Below are positions 24,213-34,717 of a stretch of DNA of 64,000 nucleotides, in pieces. Origin of the DNA: Cylindrobasidium torrendii FP15055 ss-10 (lineage: Eukaryota > Basidiomycota > Agaricomycetes > Agaricales > Physalacriaceae); NCBI GenBank assembly GCA_000934385.1, contig KN880458.1:62001-126000 (forward strand). The letters run 5' to 3'. Position 1 is the first letter of the stretch. Every line of letters begins with the position of its first letter. The position numbers and the translations under genes are program-made. The notes below the pieces were generated by a model. The model was not told the DNA's origin and ran no database searches. It was given only the letters and a program-made list of their open reading frames with translations.

Positions 24213-26161
24213 TCACAGAGCATTTTCTGTCAAGATCGTCTCGAAATCAAACCGTGGCTCGAACCGACATTTGAACGGACAAGGGTGACTGTAAGTCGCA
24301 TTGTCAACAACGTTCTGTGGACCCCAAAACGACCTACATGACTGATCTGTTCGTGTACGCCATGCTGTCCGGTAGCGAGCCATCTCCCGCCGGAAGGATG
24401 TCGTACGCCCAGATCAACGACGCAACCAAGCTGAACGCGGAGTTCGAGGAGAAATATCTTCCAGGACAAACACGTCGGCCCCATCCAAATGCAGCGCCTG
24501 GATACGGTTCGTGGTTCGCGCCCATGAATCGCTCGGGGTTGAACTCCTCTGGGTCCTTGTAGACGAGTGGATCGTGAAGGATGGCCCTGTGAGCCAGAAG
24601 TCAGCCAACAAGCAGGAATCCCGCTCTTACGCATCACTCACCAAGCATTAGCGATAACATCACAATCTGGAAATTTCATGAGCCTAAACTGAGGCGACAT
24701 TGGGACGGTCGTTTACCGCCAGGAATGAAGTATCCCCCATACACATCGTCGGACACGCTGGCATGGCCCAGCCCCAGCGGAAGAACTGGACGCCACCTCA
24801 AAGCTTCTAAATTGATAGCTTCAATGTACTTCAAGTCGGTACGGTCGGCGCACGTTGGGGCGCGATGGCGACCTATGACACGGTCGACTTCCTCGTGAGC
24901 TTTCTTCTGCACTTCAGGGCAATGCAGCAGCGCCATGATAGTGGTCAGATTCTGCGAAACTGTCTGAAGCCACGTTTACTGAATGGATGAAAAATGAATG
25001 GCGATATTGTTGTACGCACCGTATCGGCACCTGCAACAAATGCAGTGGTAGACATATTCTTGATGAGATTGAGCCTATCGGGCGGCTGGCTTTCCAGAAG
25101 CTTGCTGACGATACAAGGGACAGCAGATCCATCGGTCTTACGTTTACATCAGCCTTGCTCACGAACACGAGCATGTCCAACGCTAACGTACCAGCGATCT
25201 CTGGACGAGCGCAACAGGCTGCTCGCGCATTTCCAGCGCATACTCAGCCGACTGCCTTCCGCGGCGTTTGAAGGCGACCCAAGCTGGAACGAAGTTAGCC
25301 ACGCGCGCGATGAATAGGATGCCAGCATCACTCACGCGGGGCGTATTTAAGAATGGGCAAGTAATCAATGAAAAAATGACCAGGATTGAACGCTAGGTCG
25401 ATGGTCACAATGGACTTGTCCGCGACCTCAATATAGTCGTCGTAAGCGCTGCCCTTCAGCCCGTAGACTACCTCAAGGATGGATGATCCAGCGTGGCTAG
25501 ACAAAAGTAAATGGTGCGTCCTGAGAGTGTCAGATCGCTAGCATACCGCCGGACGAGGTTGAAGAAATCTTCGGGCGTCTGGAGTAGGGCACGCATGAGT
25601 GCGTAGCTTGCTGCATCTTGGATGGGAGTATACTCTTTGACGACTTTGTGATTGAAGAAATCGCTGAATGTTTTGCGATGTGACCTAGGTACATCACCGG
25701 TAAGAAAGGTGGTTGATCATTTGAGCTTCATCTACCGCCAGGAGTCCGAATATCGAAAAACAGCAATATTCCACCACCACTGTAGGATATCGGACAACAT
25801 GCGATAGGCTAGACCATCAGAAAATGGCATTCAAGACTAATGCAGTTGCAAAAGACGAACATGGTCTGTCAGAGTAGTTTGCAGAGCGCTTCTCTAGTAA
25901 CTCGTTCGCTGTCTTGAAGTCATTCATCACGATAGTTGTGCGTCCAAAGACTTTTAAAGACATGATGGGTCCGTAAGTCGCTATCAAGTCCATGTATTGG
26001 AGGTGGAATCGCTCGCCCGATGGACGATTGAAAAGGTTTCCGACAATTGGCAGGCGCGGAGGGCCTGGCGGGAGCGGGAGAGAAGTCCTCTTGAAGCTCC
26101 GAATAAAGTGTGAAAATACCAAGAAAAGGACCAAGTACGCGGGGGTGTACCAACCGGACAT
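24213..26161 (-). CDS. cytochrome P450 monooxygenase B
   Basis: A second P450, unlike the first. Start is ATG 26161 (MSGWYTPAYLVLFLVF, a membrane anchor), then the hinge LPLPPGPPRLPIVGN and YSDRP. An apparent frame break there is resolved by a 52-nt intron (25809-25860) leading to SYRMLSDILQWWWN and YSDSWRSHRKTF. Further exons give TPEDFFNLVRRYASDL, VYGLKGSAYDDYIEVAD, the I-helix AFVAGADT (about 25040), the ExxR region EALRWRP (about 24800), YKDPEEFNPERFMG, and the heme loop AFGWGRRVCPGRYF (about 24500-24460). The C-terminal exon continues past an intron as SMAHPCPFKCRFEPRF and stops at 24213-24215. The fold and motifs match the CYP64-clan style of basidiomycete secondary-metabolism P450s. 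Substrate unknown. It shares a divergent promoter with HOP2. Confidence 0.88.
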
Positions 26162-26605
26162 GATGGGCTGGATGAGAGGCAAGTGCACTAGACACCCTCG
26201 ATACTTATAGGTTACTACGTCTTGGGGTAAAGCCTACTGTCTGAATCTATGGCTCTGTGGTGTGGTGGAGGTAGAAGCCCTTCCAAATTGGATCAGAGGG
26301 TCAACGCAGGAGATTTGGCGGCTAGATGGATGATAGGCAGTACGTACTAGAGATTGTCAACTTCAATGTTTCAAGAAGATACGTACCAGTCGGGGTGAAG
26401 CTTGAAGACCTCGATAGGCTACCTCGATACAAAGTGTGGCTCAAGCGGCGTTGTTCAGGATAACGACTGCATATACACTTATGCCACTGGGTATCTTCAT
26501 CGTGACAGCGACGATCCGATTTCGAAGCCGACCGACCGAACAGCTCGATGTCACAGCGAATAACGACTTTTCTCGTTTTACCACCATCCAAGCTAGCGCG
26601 CGACA
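26162..26605. promoter_or_regulatory. divergent promoter region of P450 B and HOP2
   Basis: About 440 bp between divergent start codons. The pairing of an oxidative gene with a meiosis gene gives no hint of shared control. I see no clear repeated motif. Confidence 0.4.
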
Positions 26606-27612
26606 ATGTCAAAGCCAAAATCCGACGTGAAGATTTTAAAAGGCCAGGATGGTACGCATATACATGTGCGGAAATATCCTCACTGTCGAACTTTCGGGTA
26701 GCCGAAGACGCCGTGCTGGAATACGTTAAACGCGTATGTCCTCGAATCCGATTCAATCCTCCAGATGTCACGATCCTTCTGTGCTCTAGATGAATCGACC
26801 GTACGGCGCGGTCGATGTCGCGGCGAATCTCAAGGGCGCCGTCCCAAAGACCGCTACCCAGAGAGTGCTTGTGAGCTTGGCGGAGAAGGGAGAATTGACG
26901 ATGAAGACCTATGGTATGTTCAGTCATTTGCCTCGGTGGTGCGCCAGACTTATCGCTCTACGGGCAAAACGACGTTTTTCGTGTATAATCAAAGCAAGCT
27001 CGATACGGTTCCGGCGGAGCAAATAACGCAGTTGGAGGAGGAATACAAACAGACGAACGAAGAGAACAAGAGTTTGGGTACCGATGTGAGGGTTGCGACC
27101 TCTGGTGCGTGGCTTGTATCTCCTGTCGCCGATGGCCCATAGTGCGTAGAACTAGCGAAGCTCAAGAACACACCGGCTGACGACGAGCTGAGCACGCAGA
27201 TTGCTGAGGTTACGGCAGCGGTAAGCTCTCAGTACGTCGACATCCACAGCATGGCCTGAAGCTATCATGATAGGTGGAAGAAAGGTGCAAGGCGCTGAAG
27301 CCTTTGCGTGGTGCCAGTAGTTTGATATCAGCCGAAGACCTCGCAAACGTCGATGCGGATTGGGTGAGATGGCGGGCGGAGTGGGTCCGCCGCAGGAATA
27401 TCTTCAAATCGTGAGGTCTCGTTCTAGAGCCTGCAGAGCGCTGCTGATAATAGGCACTCCATAGGCTATGGGGTTTTGCGACCGACTCTCTTCCGCCTCA
27501 AGAAGTGACGGAACTTGCCGATGATCTGGGCATCGAGCAGGACAGCGGAGAGCACGCGACGCTCGAGAAGAGTGTGATCTGCCAGCCCACAAGCATGAAG
27601 AGGAAGCGGTAG
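26606..27612 (+). CDS. HOP2: homologous-pairing protein HOP2 (TBPIP family)
   Basis: HOP2 works with MND1 to stimulate Dmc1/Rad51 strand invasion in meiosis. The gene starts at ATG 26606 (MSKPKSDVKILKGQ) and is joined through short introns to EDAVLEYVKR and MNRPYGAVDVAANLKGAVPK, the N-terminal winged-helix. TATQRVLVSLAEKGELTMK and GKTTFFVYNQSKLDTVPAEQ follow, the family signature before the coiled coil (LEEEYKQTNEENKSL). The C-terminal part has VDADWVRWRAEWVRRRNIF, a short intron, then LWGFATDSLPPQEVTELADD and a basic tail ending MKRKR with stop at 27610-27612. All regions of the family are present, so the gene appears functional. Confidence 0.93.
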
Positions 27613-27746
27613 TGGGTTCAGAATCTCCTTGACTTCTTCCTATTGGAAACTGGAGACCCTGTTGCAGTGAAGTATACCTTGTGGCCGTTGTGCGAGAATT
27701 GAACATGGACTTGGGCGGTGACCGCGGTGAGCAAAGGCGGCGAGCG

Positions 27747-28259
27747 TCACCCGGAATGAGTCATTCTGACTGTGGTGGCACTCGGAGGGTAGCCAACCGA
27801 AGTGAAAGAGTAGTGCGGCAATACGATACTACTACTAGGCATATTCTCCTCGTGCATCTCTAAATCTGTGGTCACAGTCACACTTGGGTCAAGATGGATA
27901 ATATCCTGACCTGACACAAACGCAGAATATATCTGGCAGGGAATTGCTAGCAAGCTTGCTTCGATGAGTTTACTGTGGTATTTGCCAGCAAAATCACTTT
28001 CGCTCTCGACGCGAGAGGACGCGAGCACGCCGTGTGCGAAGCTTCCAAAAGGGTCATCGATCTATCGCGGTCCGGTTTTCCGACGTGGCGGTGGCGTCAT
28101 CTCTGAAGCTCTGTCTTCCACTGTAGTTGGTTTTGCGCATGGGGTACTTGATTTAAGCTGCGAAAACTGCTCTGGGACCTCCCAAAATCGCGCCTTTGTT
28201 AGTGTTGTCGCGTAGAAACCTAAAACCCAGGGCACAAACAGAGGCAAACTTGAGTTCAT
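27747..28259 (-). CDS. small hypothetical protein
   Basis: I do not recognise this gene. From the ATG at 28259 a frame reads MNSSLPLFVPWVLGFYATTL (hydrophobic start). A possible 60-nt intron begins at GTGGAAGACAG and ends at GCGATAG near 28062, and removing it joins CAKPTT in frame to IDDPFGSFAHGVLASSRVES and on to the stop at 27747. That would give about 150 residues. Another frame across the same exons (RKTNYSGRQSFRDDATATSE) is also open for a stretch, so the reading frame is not settled. It lies tail-to-tail with HOP2 and head-to-head with the Rho GTPase gene, so a gene is expected here. Confidence 0.3.
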
Positions 28260-28435
28260 GACCTCACAACTGTCACGGCCAGGTCACACGCTCTTTGCAC
28301 ACAGCCTTGACTTCCGACTTTGTGTGCTGAAACAAAATCTGCCGTCGACGAGAGCGATAACCGCTCCTTGTACCCAACTTATTTGACGTTCTCCGCCGCT
28401 CTCTCTGTTGTCATCATTTGCCTGGTCCCCGCGAC

Positions 28436-29479
28436 ATGACCTCTCAAAGCCCAGTTAGTACACACCCATGGCCGCCTGTTGTCCCGTGGCAAGCATCCCT
28501 CAAGTTCTAACACCATCCCCCAGATTCGCCGCAAGCTCGTTATCGTCGGTGACGGCACGTCTCGGGTATCTCTGGACTTGGGAGATTATTGATTTGTTCC
28601 GCGCAGGCGCCTGCGGAAAGACGTCGTTGCTGTGCTCTTTTGCTCTCGGAGAATTCCCCAAGGAATACGTGCGTCTAATATCTTTCGCTTTACCTGCTTG
28701 ACTTACCATTGTTCTGCCTTGTCCAGCAACCAAGTACGTCTGACATCATTGCAACTACATCCCCCGTCTGATTCCACGCTTCGTCAGCTGTCTTCGACAA
28801 CTATGTTGCCGAAATCCGCCTCGATGAGAAACCCGTCCAGCTTGCCTTATGGGATACCGCGTACGTCCTCTTGCCAAAAATTTGCATCGTTACACATGTC
28901 AATCATCTCTTAAAGTGGCCAGGAGGAATATGAAGTGCGCATCCTCTCATAGGTGTCCGGTCCCTACTAAGGCCCCTTACAGCGTTTGCGACCAATGTCG
29001 TATTCCAAATCCCACGTTATTCTTATAGCGTTCGCCATCGATACACCGGACTCCCTCGAGAACGTCGAGACCAAGGTTGCTACACCCATCATCGCCATAT
29101 GCCCACCCGTTAACTTGGTTTCCTACAGTGGATAGTGGAGGTCCGCTCAATATGCGGTGCCACCATCCCCGTCCTCCTCGTAGGCTGCAAGGCCGACCTG
29201 CGTCCACCCCCAGGCAGCCCGAATTTCGCAAACTACGTTAGTACGGAGGCAGGCGAGCGAATGGCACAAACCATCGGCGCACGCGCCTATAAGGAGTGCT
29301 CAGCCCTCAAGATCGAAGGTGTGGACGACGTCTTCGAGACTGCGACACGGGCGTCCATGCTCATGCGCGAGGGTGTTCCTTCCCACGGTGGAGCTGCCGA
29401 GAACCGCCATCATCGACGGAAAAGCAGCAGCAAGATAGAGAAGCCAGAGTCCGCCGGAAAGTGTTGTGTTGTATGTTAG
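28436..29479 (+). CDS. Rho-family small GTPase
   Basis: A membrane-anchored molecular switch assembled from eight exons. Start ATG 28436 (MTSQSP) joins IRRKLVIVGDGACGKTSLLC, where the P-loop GDGACGKT spans intron 28555-28606. That intron has a GC donor (GCACGT) and ends in CGCAG. Switch I (KEYQPTVFDNYVAEI) needs a 7-nt exon, 28727-28733, between introns of 58 and 54 nt. Switch II is LWDTAGQEEYERLRPMSY. The Rho-type guanine motifs are VGCKADLR (TKxD position) and ECSALK. The Rho insert region is short, beginning PPPGSPNFANYVSTEAG. The tail is basic and ends KCCVVC, a CaaX box with Cys at X, which predicts farnesylation. Switch regions and VFDNYVAEI are closest to fungal Rho proteins, but I cannot assign a Rho number. 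Confidence 0.92.
28727..28733 (+). other. 7-nt micro-exon in switch I of the Rho GTPase
   Basis: The exon CAACCAA lies between an acceptor (TTGTCCAG, intron 28669-28726) and a donor (GTACGTC, intron 28734-28787). It supplies Gln-Pro and the first base of the effector-loop threonine in EYQPTVF. Without it the frame is lost. Confidence 0.8.
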
Positions 29480-29773
29480 ATGGGGTCACAATGGACAAAG
29501 ATTATCATATCGGACTGACTGGAATCTGTGTTGCCATCTCATTTCTACCCTCCCTCGTCTCCCTTTGCGCCCTCTCTTGCTTCCAACTTTGATTATATAG
29601 TACGCTCCTTGCTAGACATATTTTTTCACGACCACACACTGCTACCGTTGCTGTCTTAGTATTGATGACCACGAATCTATGCATCTTCGGGCGTTTGTCC
29701 AGTGTGTACTTCATTTCGCAGCAAAGTACTCGTATGTAGCTCCTAGTAGTAGTATGCGACGGCACTGCGCCAG

Positions 29774-30455
29774 CTACTCCTTGAGTTCCCAACTCACACC
29801 GCAGCCGCATCCACTCCCTTTCGCGTTTGGATTTTCTGCAATACGGAAGGTGCTGCCAATGAGCTCCGTCGCATAATCCAAGGTGGCCCCGTTTAGTAGT
29901 GTCAGGGAAACAGCATCTACGAGAAGATTGGATGGTTGTATTGTCGGGTGCGAGAGGTGGCTAGGTATATGCTAAGTTTGAACGTGAGCGGGCAGGGTGA
30001 GAAGTGGACTTACTAATCGTCGCCGACTCGCTCACGCGCAAGCTCCATCTTGTACTGATACCCATGACATCCTCCTGATTCCACCGCTATTCGGAGAGCG
30101 GCATCAGGGTTGCCCTCTCGTTGCGCTATAGTGCGAAGTTGCTGTACAGAGTTCGATGGTTAGAATGTGAAGTAAGACCATGACTATCGCGCACCTCTGC
30201 CGCTCTGTCCGTCACATTTATCGCAATCTTAGCAGACGGAATAAGCTCCACGTCAATTTCCTCCTCTTCTAAGTATTCCTTCGACGGTGATGAGACCACT
30301 TTGGTTTGTGTAGCCGATGGTCGCTGAATGGCTATGCGCTGGATCGTAGACGTTTGGAAGGAACGCGAAAGCAAAGCAGAAGGCGCGCGACGGATAACAG
30401 CAGGAGGGCGAGAGACTGCTCGCGACAGGCAGCGGACACTGCGAAGTAGTGACAT
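29774..30455 (-). CDS. ISA2: mitochondrial iron-sulfur cluster assembly protein ISA2
   Basis: An A-type Fe-S carrier of the mitochondrial matrix needed with ISA1 and IBA57 for [4Fe-4S] cluster formation. The start at 30455 gives an Arg-rich presequence (MSLLRSVRCLSRAVSRPPAV). The A-type domain follows: IPSAKIAINVTDRAAE, then across introns QLRTIAQREGNPDAALRIAV and ESGGCHGYQYKMEL (first cluster cysteine). Next is LLVDAVSLTLLNGATLDYA and finally GSGCGCGVSWELKE with the C-terminal CxC pair. All three conserved cysteines are present. The stop is at 29774-29776. ISA2 rather than ISA1 is chosen from the wording of the domain (ELIGSTFRIAENPNA). Confidence 0.9.
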
Positions 30456-30930
30456 GATGGTTCTGGGGAAAGGCTGGAAAGGGAATGTGCTATGTCACTT
30501 CTCAGTCACACTCAGGCTCCGGGCTTCCACTCCGACTCTCACTTCCACATGCTCCTGAGTCCTACAGCTACAGCTCATAATTGGACTTGTGTTATGCTCA
30601 CTCTCCAGGGAGACTCGTGCTCGAACCTCACGATAGAAAGCAATGAACATGGCTGGAGCGTCAATAAAGACAAATATTCCAGCATTTAGGCCTAGGTTTC
30701 GAGCACAATCTCTCAATGTAACTGAAGGTAGCCACATGTATATTGAGCTTTACATAAAGAATGTTCGTCCTTGCCTTGGCTCTGGGCAATGCTAAGAAGG
30801 TCAGTGTTGCTGTACGACTGTTTGAGGCTCACACTGGCAGGCAACGGTGGGAGATGTGTTCAATTAGTAGGAAAGAGCTATGAATAGGCGAGTATATTCG
30901 TATGTAGATAGTACGTCGCGTAAACGTGCA
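30456..30930. other. intergenic region between tandem leftward genes
   Basis: About 475 bp holding the QRI7 3' UTR and the ISA2 promoter. No further feature is supported. Confidence 0.5.
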
Positions 30931-32321
30931 TTATGGTACTCTTGTGAGTTTGCAGTCCTCAATACTCCATTTTGTATTTGGCGCACAAGAGAGATCGTCG
31001 AAATCACCCTTCAAGAAACGATGCATTGATGCAACAGCTATCATCACCGCATTGTCTGTAGACGAGAGTGAGTTACACCTCGAAGGAGGACGAGAACCAT
31101 CACCTGTACAGAGCGCGGGTGGAGGATAATGTACCCTCATCCCTGGCTGACCAGCAGTCCTATCTCTCGCAGCCTGCTCGATGCGCCTGCGCAAATACAA
31201 ATTGCTTGCAACGCCCCCACCCACCACCAAATCGTTAACCTTGATATTACGCGCGACCAAGTCCATAAGAACGTCTCTGAATGGACGTGTGAGATGCTCC
31301 CCGACTGCTTGCATCAGTCTATCGATTAGCCCGAGCCGCTCGCCGTCAGTCAGATCAGGCTGCCCATTGGCCTGTCGTTTGTGCATGTACCGTTCCATAT
31401 GAGAGTGATGGGCACTGAACGACCAGGCGCGCTTCAGCATAGGTTGTCCAAATGGTCCAAAGTCTTCCGGTACGACTGGTGTCGCTTTGCAGGTTGTGTA
31501 GAATTGCTCGAGCTGTTGTCCGGTATATCCCAAGCCAAGCTCGCGCGTAAGTTTGTCTAGGACACGGCCGACGGTTGTGTCAAGGGTATTCGCGACGATT
31601 TCGAACTCGTCTGCCGCTTTTACGAGGACAAGCATATTGTGCCCGCCAGAGACTAGTAGCGCAAGGAATGGGAACTGGGGTGGATTGGGTTGAGAGGTGA
31701 GGAGTGCAGTCAATGCGTGACCTTGCTAGGACCGTCAGCCCGCATTTATTGGCTAGGATTTCACGCACCATATGGTGAACACCAACAACGGGAATGTCGT
31801 GTATTGCTGCTATAGCCTTAGCAGTTTGTGAACCAACGCCCAAACAGACGCCCATTCCTACAATAAGGTGTCAGTAGATGGGTCCAAATGTTTGTATGCA
31901 ACACGCACCTGGGCCTTTCGTGAACGCGATACCGTCTATATCTTTAATGGTCAGACCAGCTTCAACCAGTGCCCTTTTCGCAGCTACAGGCTAACAATCA
32001 TGAGTGAAAGTCCCTTCGCGTAACTTCCTGTACGCACTGCATTTCGCTGGTGTGCAAGTACCGCGTTCGTAGGTTGAATGCCTCCAAATTGCGCGTGTCT
32101 ATTCAAGCACTTAAAAAGATGGTACGGGATACGAACGCTCGAGTAACGTACATCTCTGTCTGTTTAATAACCACATTCGACAGTATCTTCATGTCAGAGG
32201 TGACAACCGCTGCACAGGTGTCGTCCGCGGACGTCTCGAACGCCATGACAGTGAACCGACGACCAATAACGTGTGGGCGTCTTGCGTGTCGCCATGTCGC
32301 GCGCGAGAAAGTGGACAACAT
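30931..32321 (-). CDS. QRI7: mitochondrial tRNA threonylcarbamoyladenosine synthase subunit (QRI7/TsaD)
   Basis: The mitochondrial Kae1/TsaD-family enzyme that transfers threonylcarbamoyl to A37 of ANN-decoding tRNAs. I start it at ATG 32321 (MLSTFSRATWRHARRPHVIG, a matrix presequence), followed by AFETSADDTCAAVV, the family's opening ATP/metal motif. GVCLGVGSQTAKAIAA follows, then the metal-binding HHMQGHALTAL, joined across the intron at about 31720-31768. LALLVSGGHNMLVLV, ANTLDTTVGRVLDK and NDLVVGGGVASNLYLRRR follow. Near the end an intron (31056-31103) joins YPPPALCT to DNAVMIA; it is 48 nt and has no stop in frame. The C-terminus is SIEDCKLTRVP. All motifs of the mitochondrial branch are present. 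Confidence 0.92.
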
Positions 32322-32513
32322 CGGCGTAATGTGGATGTGACGGGAACAGTGCAAGTGAAAGTTTTCCCCGGTCCGCGTGATCACATACTCTGTCGCGTCC
32401 GGGTCGCGTCAATGACCGCGACTGATCAAAAGGTGTAATCATAACAACCAAAAATACGTTAAATAAATATATGATCAGGCATCTCCTACGCAAAGAGTGC
32501 ATAGCGAATCCGT

Positions 32514-34717
32514 TTAGATCAAGCCGCCGTCCTCGCCATCCGTTGTCCTCTTCACCACTGATGACCTCCTTACAACACTCGCTCTCGTAGTCTTCCCTTC
32601 CTGGTCCCCCATGTAAGCGTTTAGACAAGGTGATTGCTTCAGCCTCTCGATTTCCGGGTGGATAATTTGCTGGCAGAACATGTCCATGTCCAAGTCATTC
32701 TGGTCACAGTCAAAATCATTCGAAACCGCAAAGAAGAGACCGCACTTCGTCATATCCAAACGGCTGCTCGATTTCCTCTCCAGCGGCAAGAAACCCAATA
32801 TAGATGAACGACGCGATGCTGACTCCAGGTATAGCGTACCATCCGAAGCTCGTAACGAGCTGGAACGGCAACGCAAAGAGATATATCCAGAGCGTGCTAG
32901 ATGATGCATCAGACATGTTCATGGTAGCAAATTTTTGACTTGCTGGCGAATATGCACGGAATACACGAAAGGAAGTGGGGTTGTCAAGATCCGTTCCAAT
33001 GCTTCGACGTAATTAGCATCGGGAGAATATCAATTACAATGGACAAACCAGTCAGATTGTCCTCCATGTTTGCGAGAAGTCCAATCATAGAGCCCATGCT
33101 AGATCCTAAGCAGTTTCTCAATAACATTCTTTGACGACGAAGGGAGCAACACACCAGGGACACTCGCTCGTAGTTCAAGGACGCTGAACCATTCGCTCAA
33201 GCAGCGTAGAATCTCCAGTGGCAGGTTCTCGTCCCCTTGGGTAGCTACGACAGGATGGCGCTTGTGGCCGTCGAGCCGAGGGTGATGCACCCCTGCGTTC
33301 GTGAAGGTTTCAGACCCGCGCCATTTGCGCTGACTAGAGTACGCGTTGTAGGGGTCCTTGAACCCAACACCCTGACAAAGCATTAGCCAGTGACTTCTAG
33401 AGTTCGGAGGACCTACAAAGCCAGGCAGGTTTTCTTCATCTTCTTCATCTTCTTCGTCCTCGTCTTCATGCTTTCTGAACAAATTGCGGATGATAGTAAC
33501 AACACTCCCGAATGGGACAAGATCGCTGTCCACTTGGCTAAGCACGTCTTTGCCAGTCGTACTATTGGGCATGGCTGCCTGTAGACGATGACCCGAGCCC
33601 ACGGAGGTCGTGGAAGGGTTGGTATATGTCATAGGTCTGAAAGTACCGTATGCATTGATTGGGGGTATCACGGGGTCGCGGTCAGAGGCACTATGGGAGG
33701 AGCTGGACGAAACAGACGCGCTTGTGCGTAGGGCAGGACTGGTCGTGATTTGACGTGCGCGCGAGGGTGACTGCACTGCAGATGACATTGCAGCATTGAT
33801 TTTTTGGTCTTCAGTATGGTCGTGCTAGCATCGTTTGAGCATGGTGGAAGGAGGAAGGCAAGAGTAATACGTTATGGAGTGGACGAATGAGGTGGTACAA
33901 ATCTTCATAGTAGATACCATCTTCACCTATGAAAATAAAGGTCATGCTCAGTGGGCCAGATACACAGTGAGTACGCACCTCTTAGGTGATGCTTGAGCGC
34001 GACAGCAAAGCCTTTCACGAGATCCAGCGCCATTCTCTTTTCAGCCATGACCTTGACCATTTCTTCCTTGGATCGGTTGAGTTGGCCAGATGCCACTTCC
34101 TCTGGCGTGCGAGAAGAGACCACTGGGGGGACATGGAACCATATGAGCCTTCCTATTGCGCGCGTATTCTTCATAACGTCGCTCCAATAAGTTCTACCCG
34201 TCCAATAACGGTCGTACCTGCCAGAGTCAGTCAACTGTGATATGCAGAACGCGCGGACTAACCCAGAGGATGCACGGTAGGAGATAACGAATCCAATGCA
34301 TACGCCTGAATTTGACACGGTTAGACGCGTCCCTTGACATCGAAGATAGAAGCACATACCGAGAACAGTGAGGAGGACATTTGGGACGCCAAGTTCCAAA
34401 TAGCTCCTCATCTGCAAGAAAACGACAACTTTCACGCCGTTAAGTGAGGCTGAATTCTGTGTTGAGAAATCTCGTACGAGCAGCAAATAGGGTGTGAAAT
34501 GTGACAGCGGGCCATATTCTCCAGATCTCAATGAATGATGAGTTTATACTTAATTCAGAACGAATGTAGGGCTTACGACTGATCCTCTACCAAATGTCCA
34601 TGCTACAAGATCGTAGGGCTGTCTGCGCGCCAGTGGGGACACCGAGCCGTTGGGCTGAATCGCAGGCAGGAGGGCATGCCGTCCAGTCAATGAACGCTTG
34701 TTTCTCGAGTTAGACAT
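32514..34717 (-). CDS. bestrophin-family anion channel
   Basis: A fungal member of the bestrophin/RFP-TM chloride channel family (UPF0187). I start it at ATG 34717 (MSNSRNKRSLTGRHALL); the frame upstream is open for a while but contains no ATG before a stop. Exons then read WTFGRGSVIWRIWPAVTFHT, LELGVPNVLLTVLG, FVISYRASSGYDRYWTGRTY and WSDVMKNTRAIGRLIWFHV, all typical of the first transmembrane part. A loop of about 200 residues, disordered and with a Glu/Asp run (about 33470-33430), precedes ATQGDENLPLEILRCLSEWF and MIGLLANMEDNLTGLEKIL. The terminal helices follow (TLWIYLFALPFQLVTSFGW, IASFIYIGFLAAGEEIEQPF, GYDENDLDMD). Bestrophin-like proteins conduct Cl-/HCO3-; whether this one acts at the plasma membrane or an organelle is unknown. 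Confidence 0.88.

Noticed and set aside
25809..25860. Apparent frame break in P450 B after YSDRP suggesting a pseudogene
   Set aside because: A 52-nt GT-AG intron restores the frame into SYRMLSDILQWWWN, and the rest of the gene is intact.
21557..26161. Secondary-metabolite gene cluster
   Set aside because: Two P450s are present but no backbone synthase; the neighbours are a deacetylase and HOP2.
33430..33468. TTC/TCT-rich simple repeat
   Set aside because: It encodes the Glu/Asp run in the bestrophin loop and is explained by coding.
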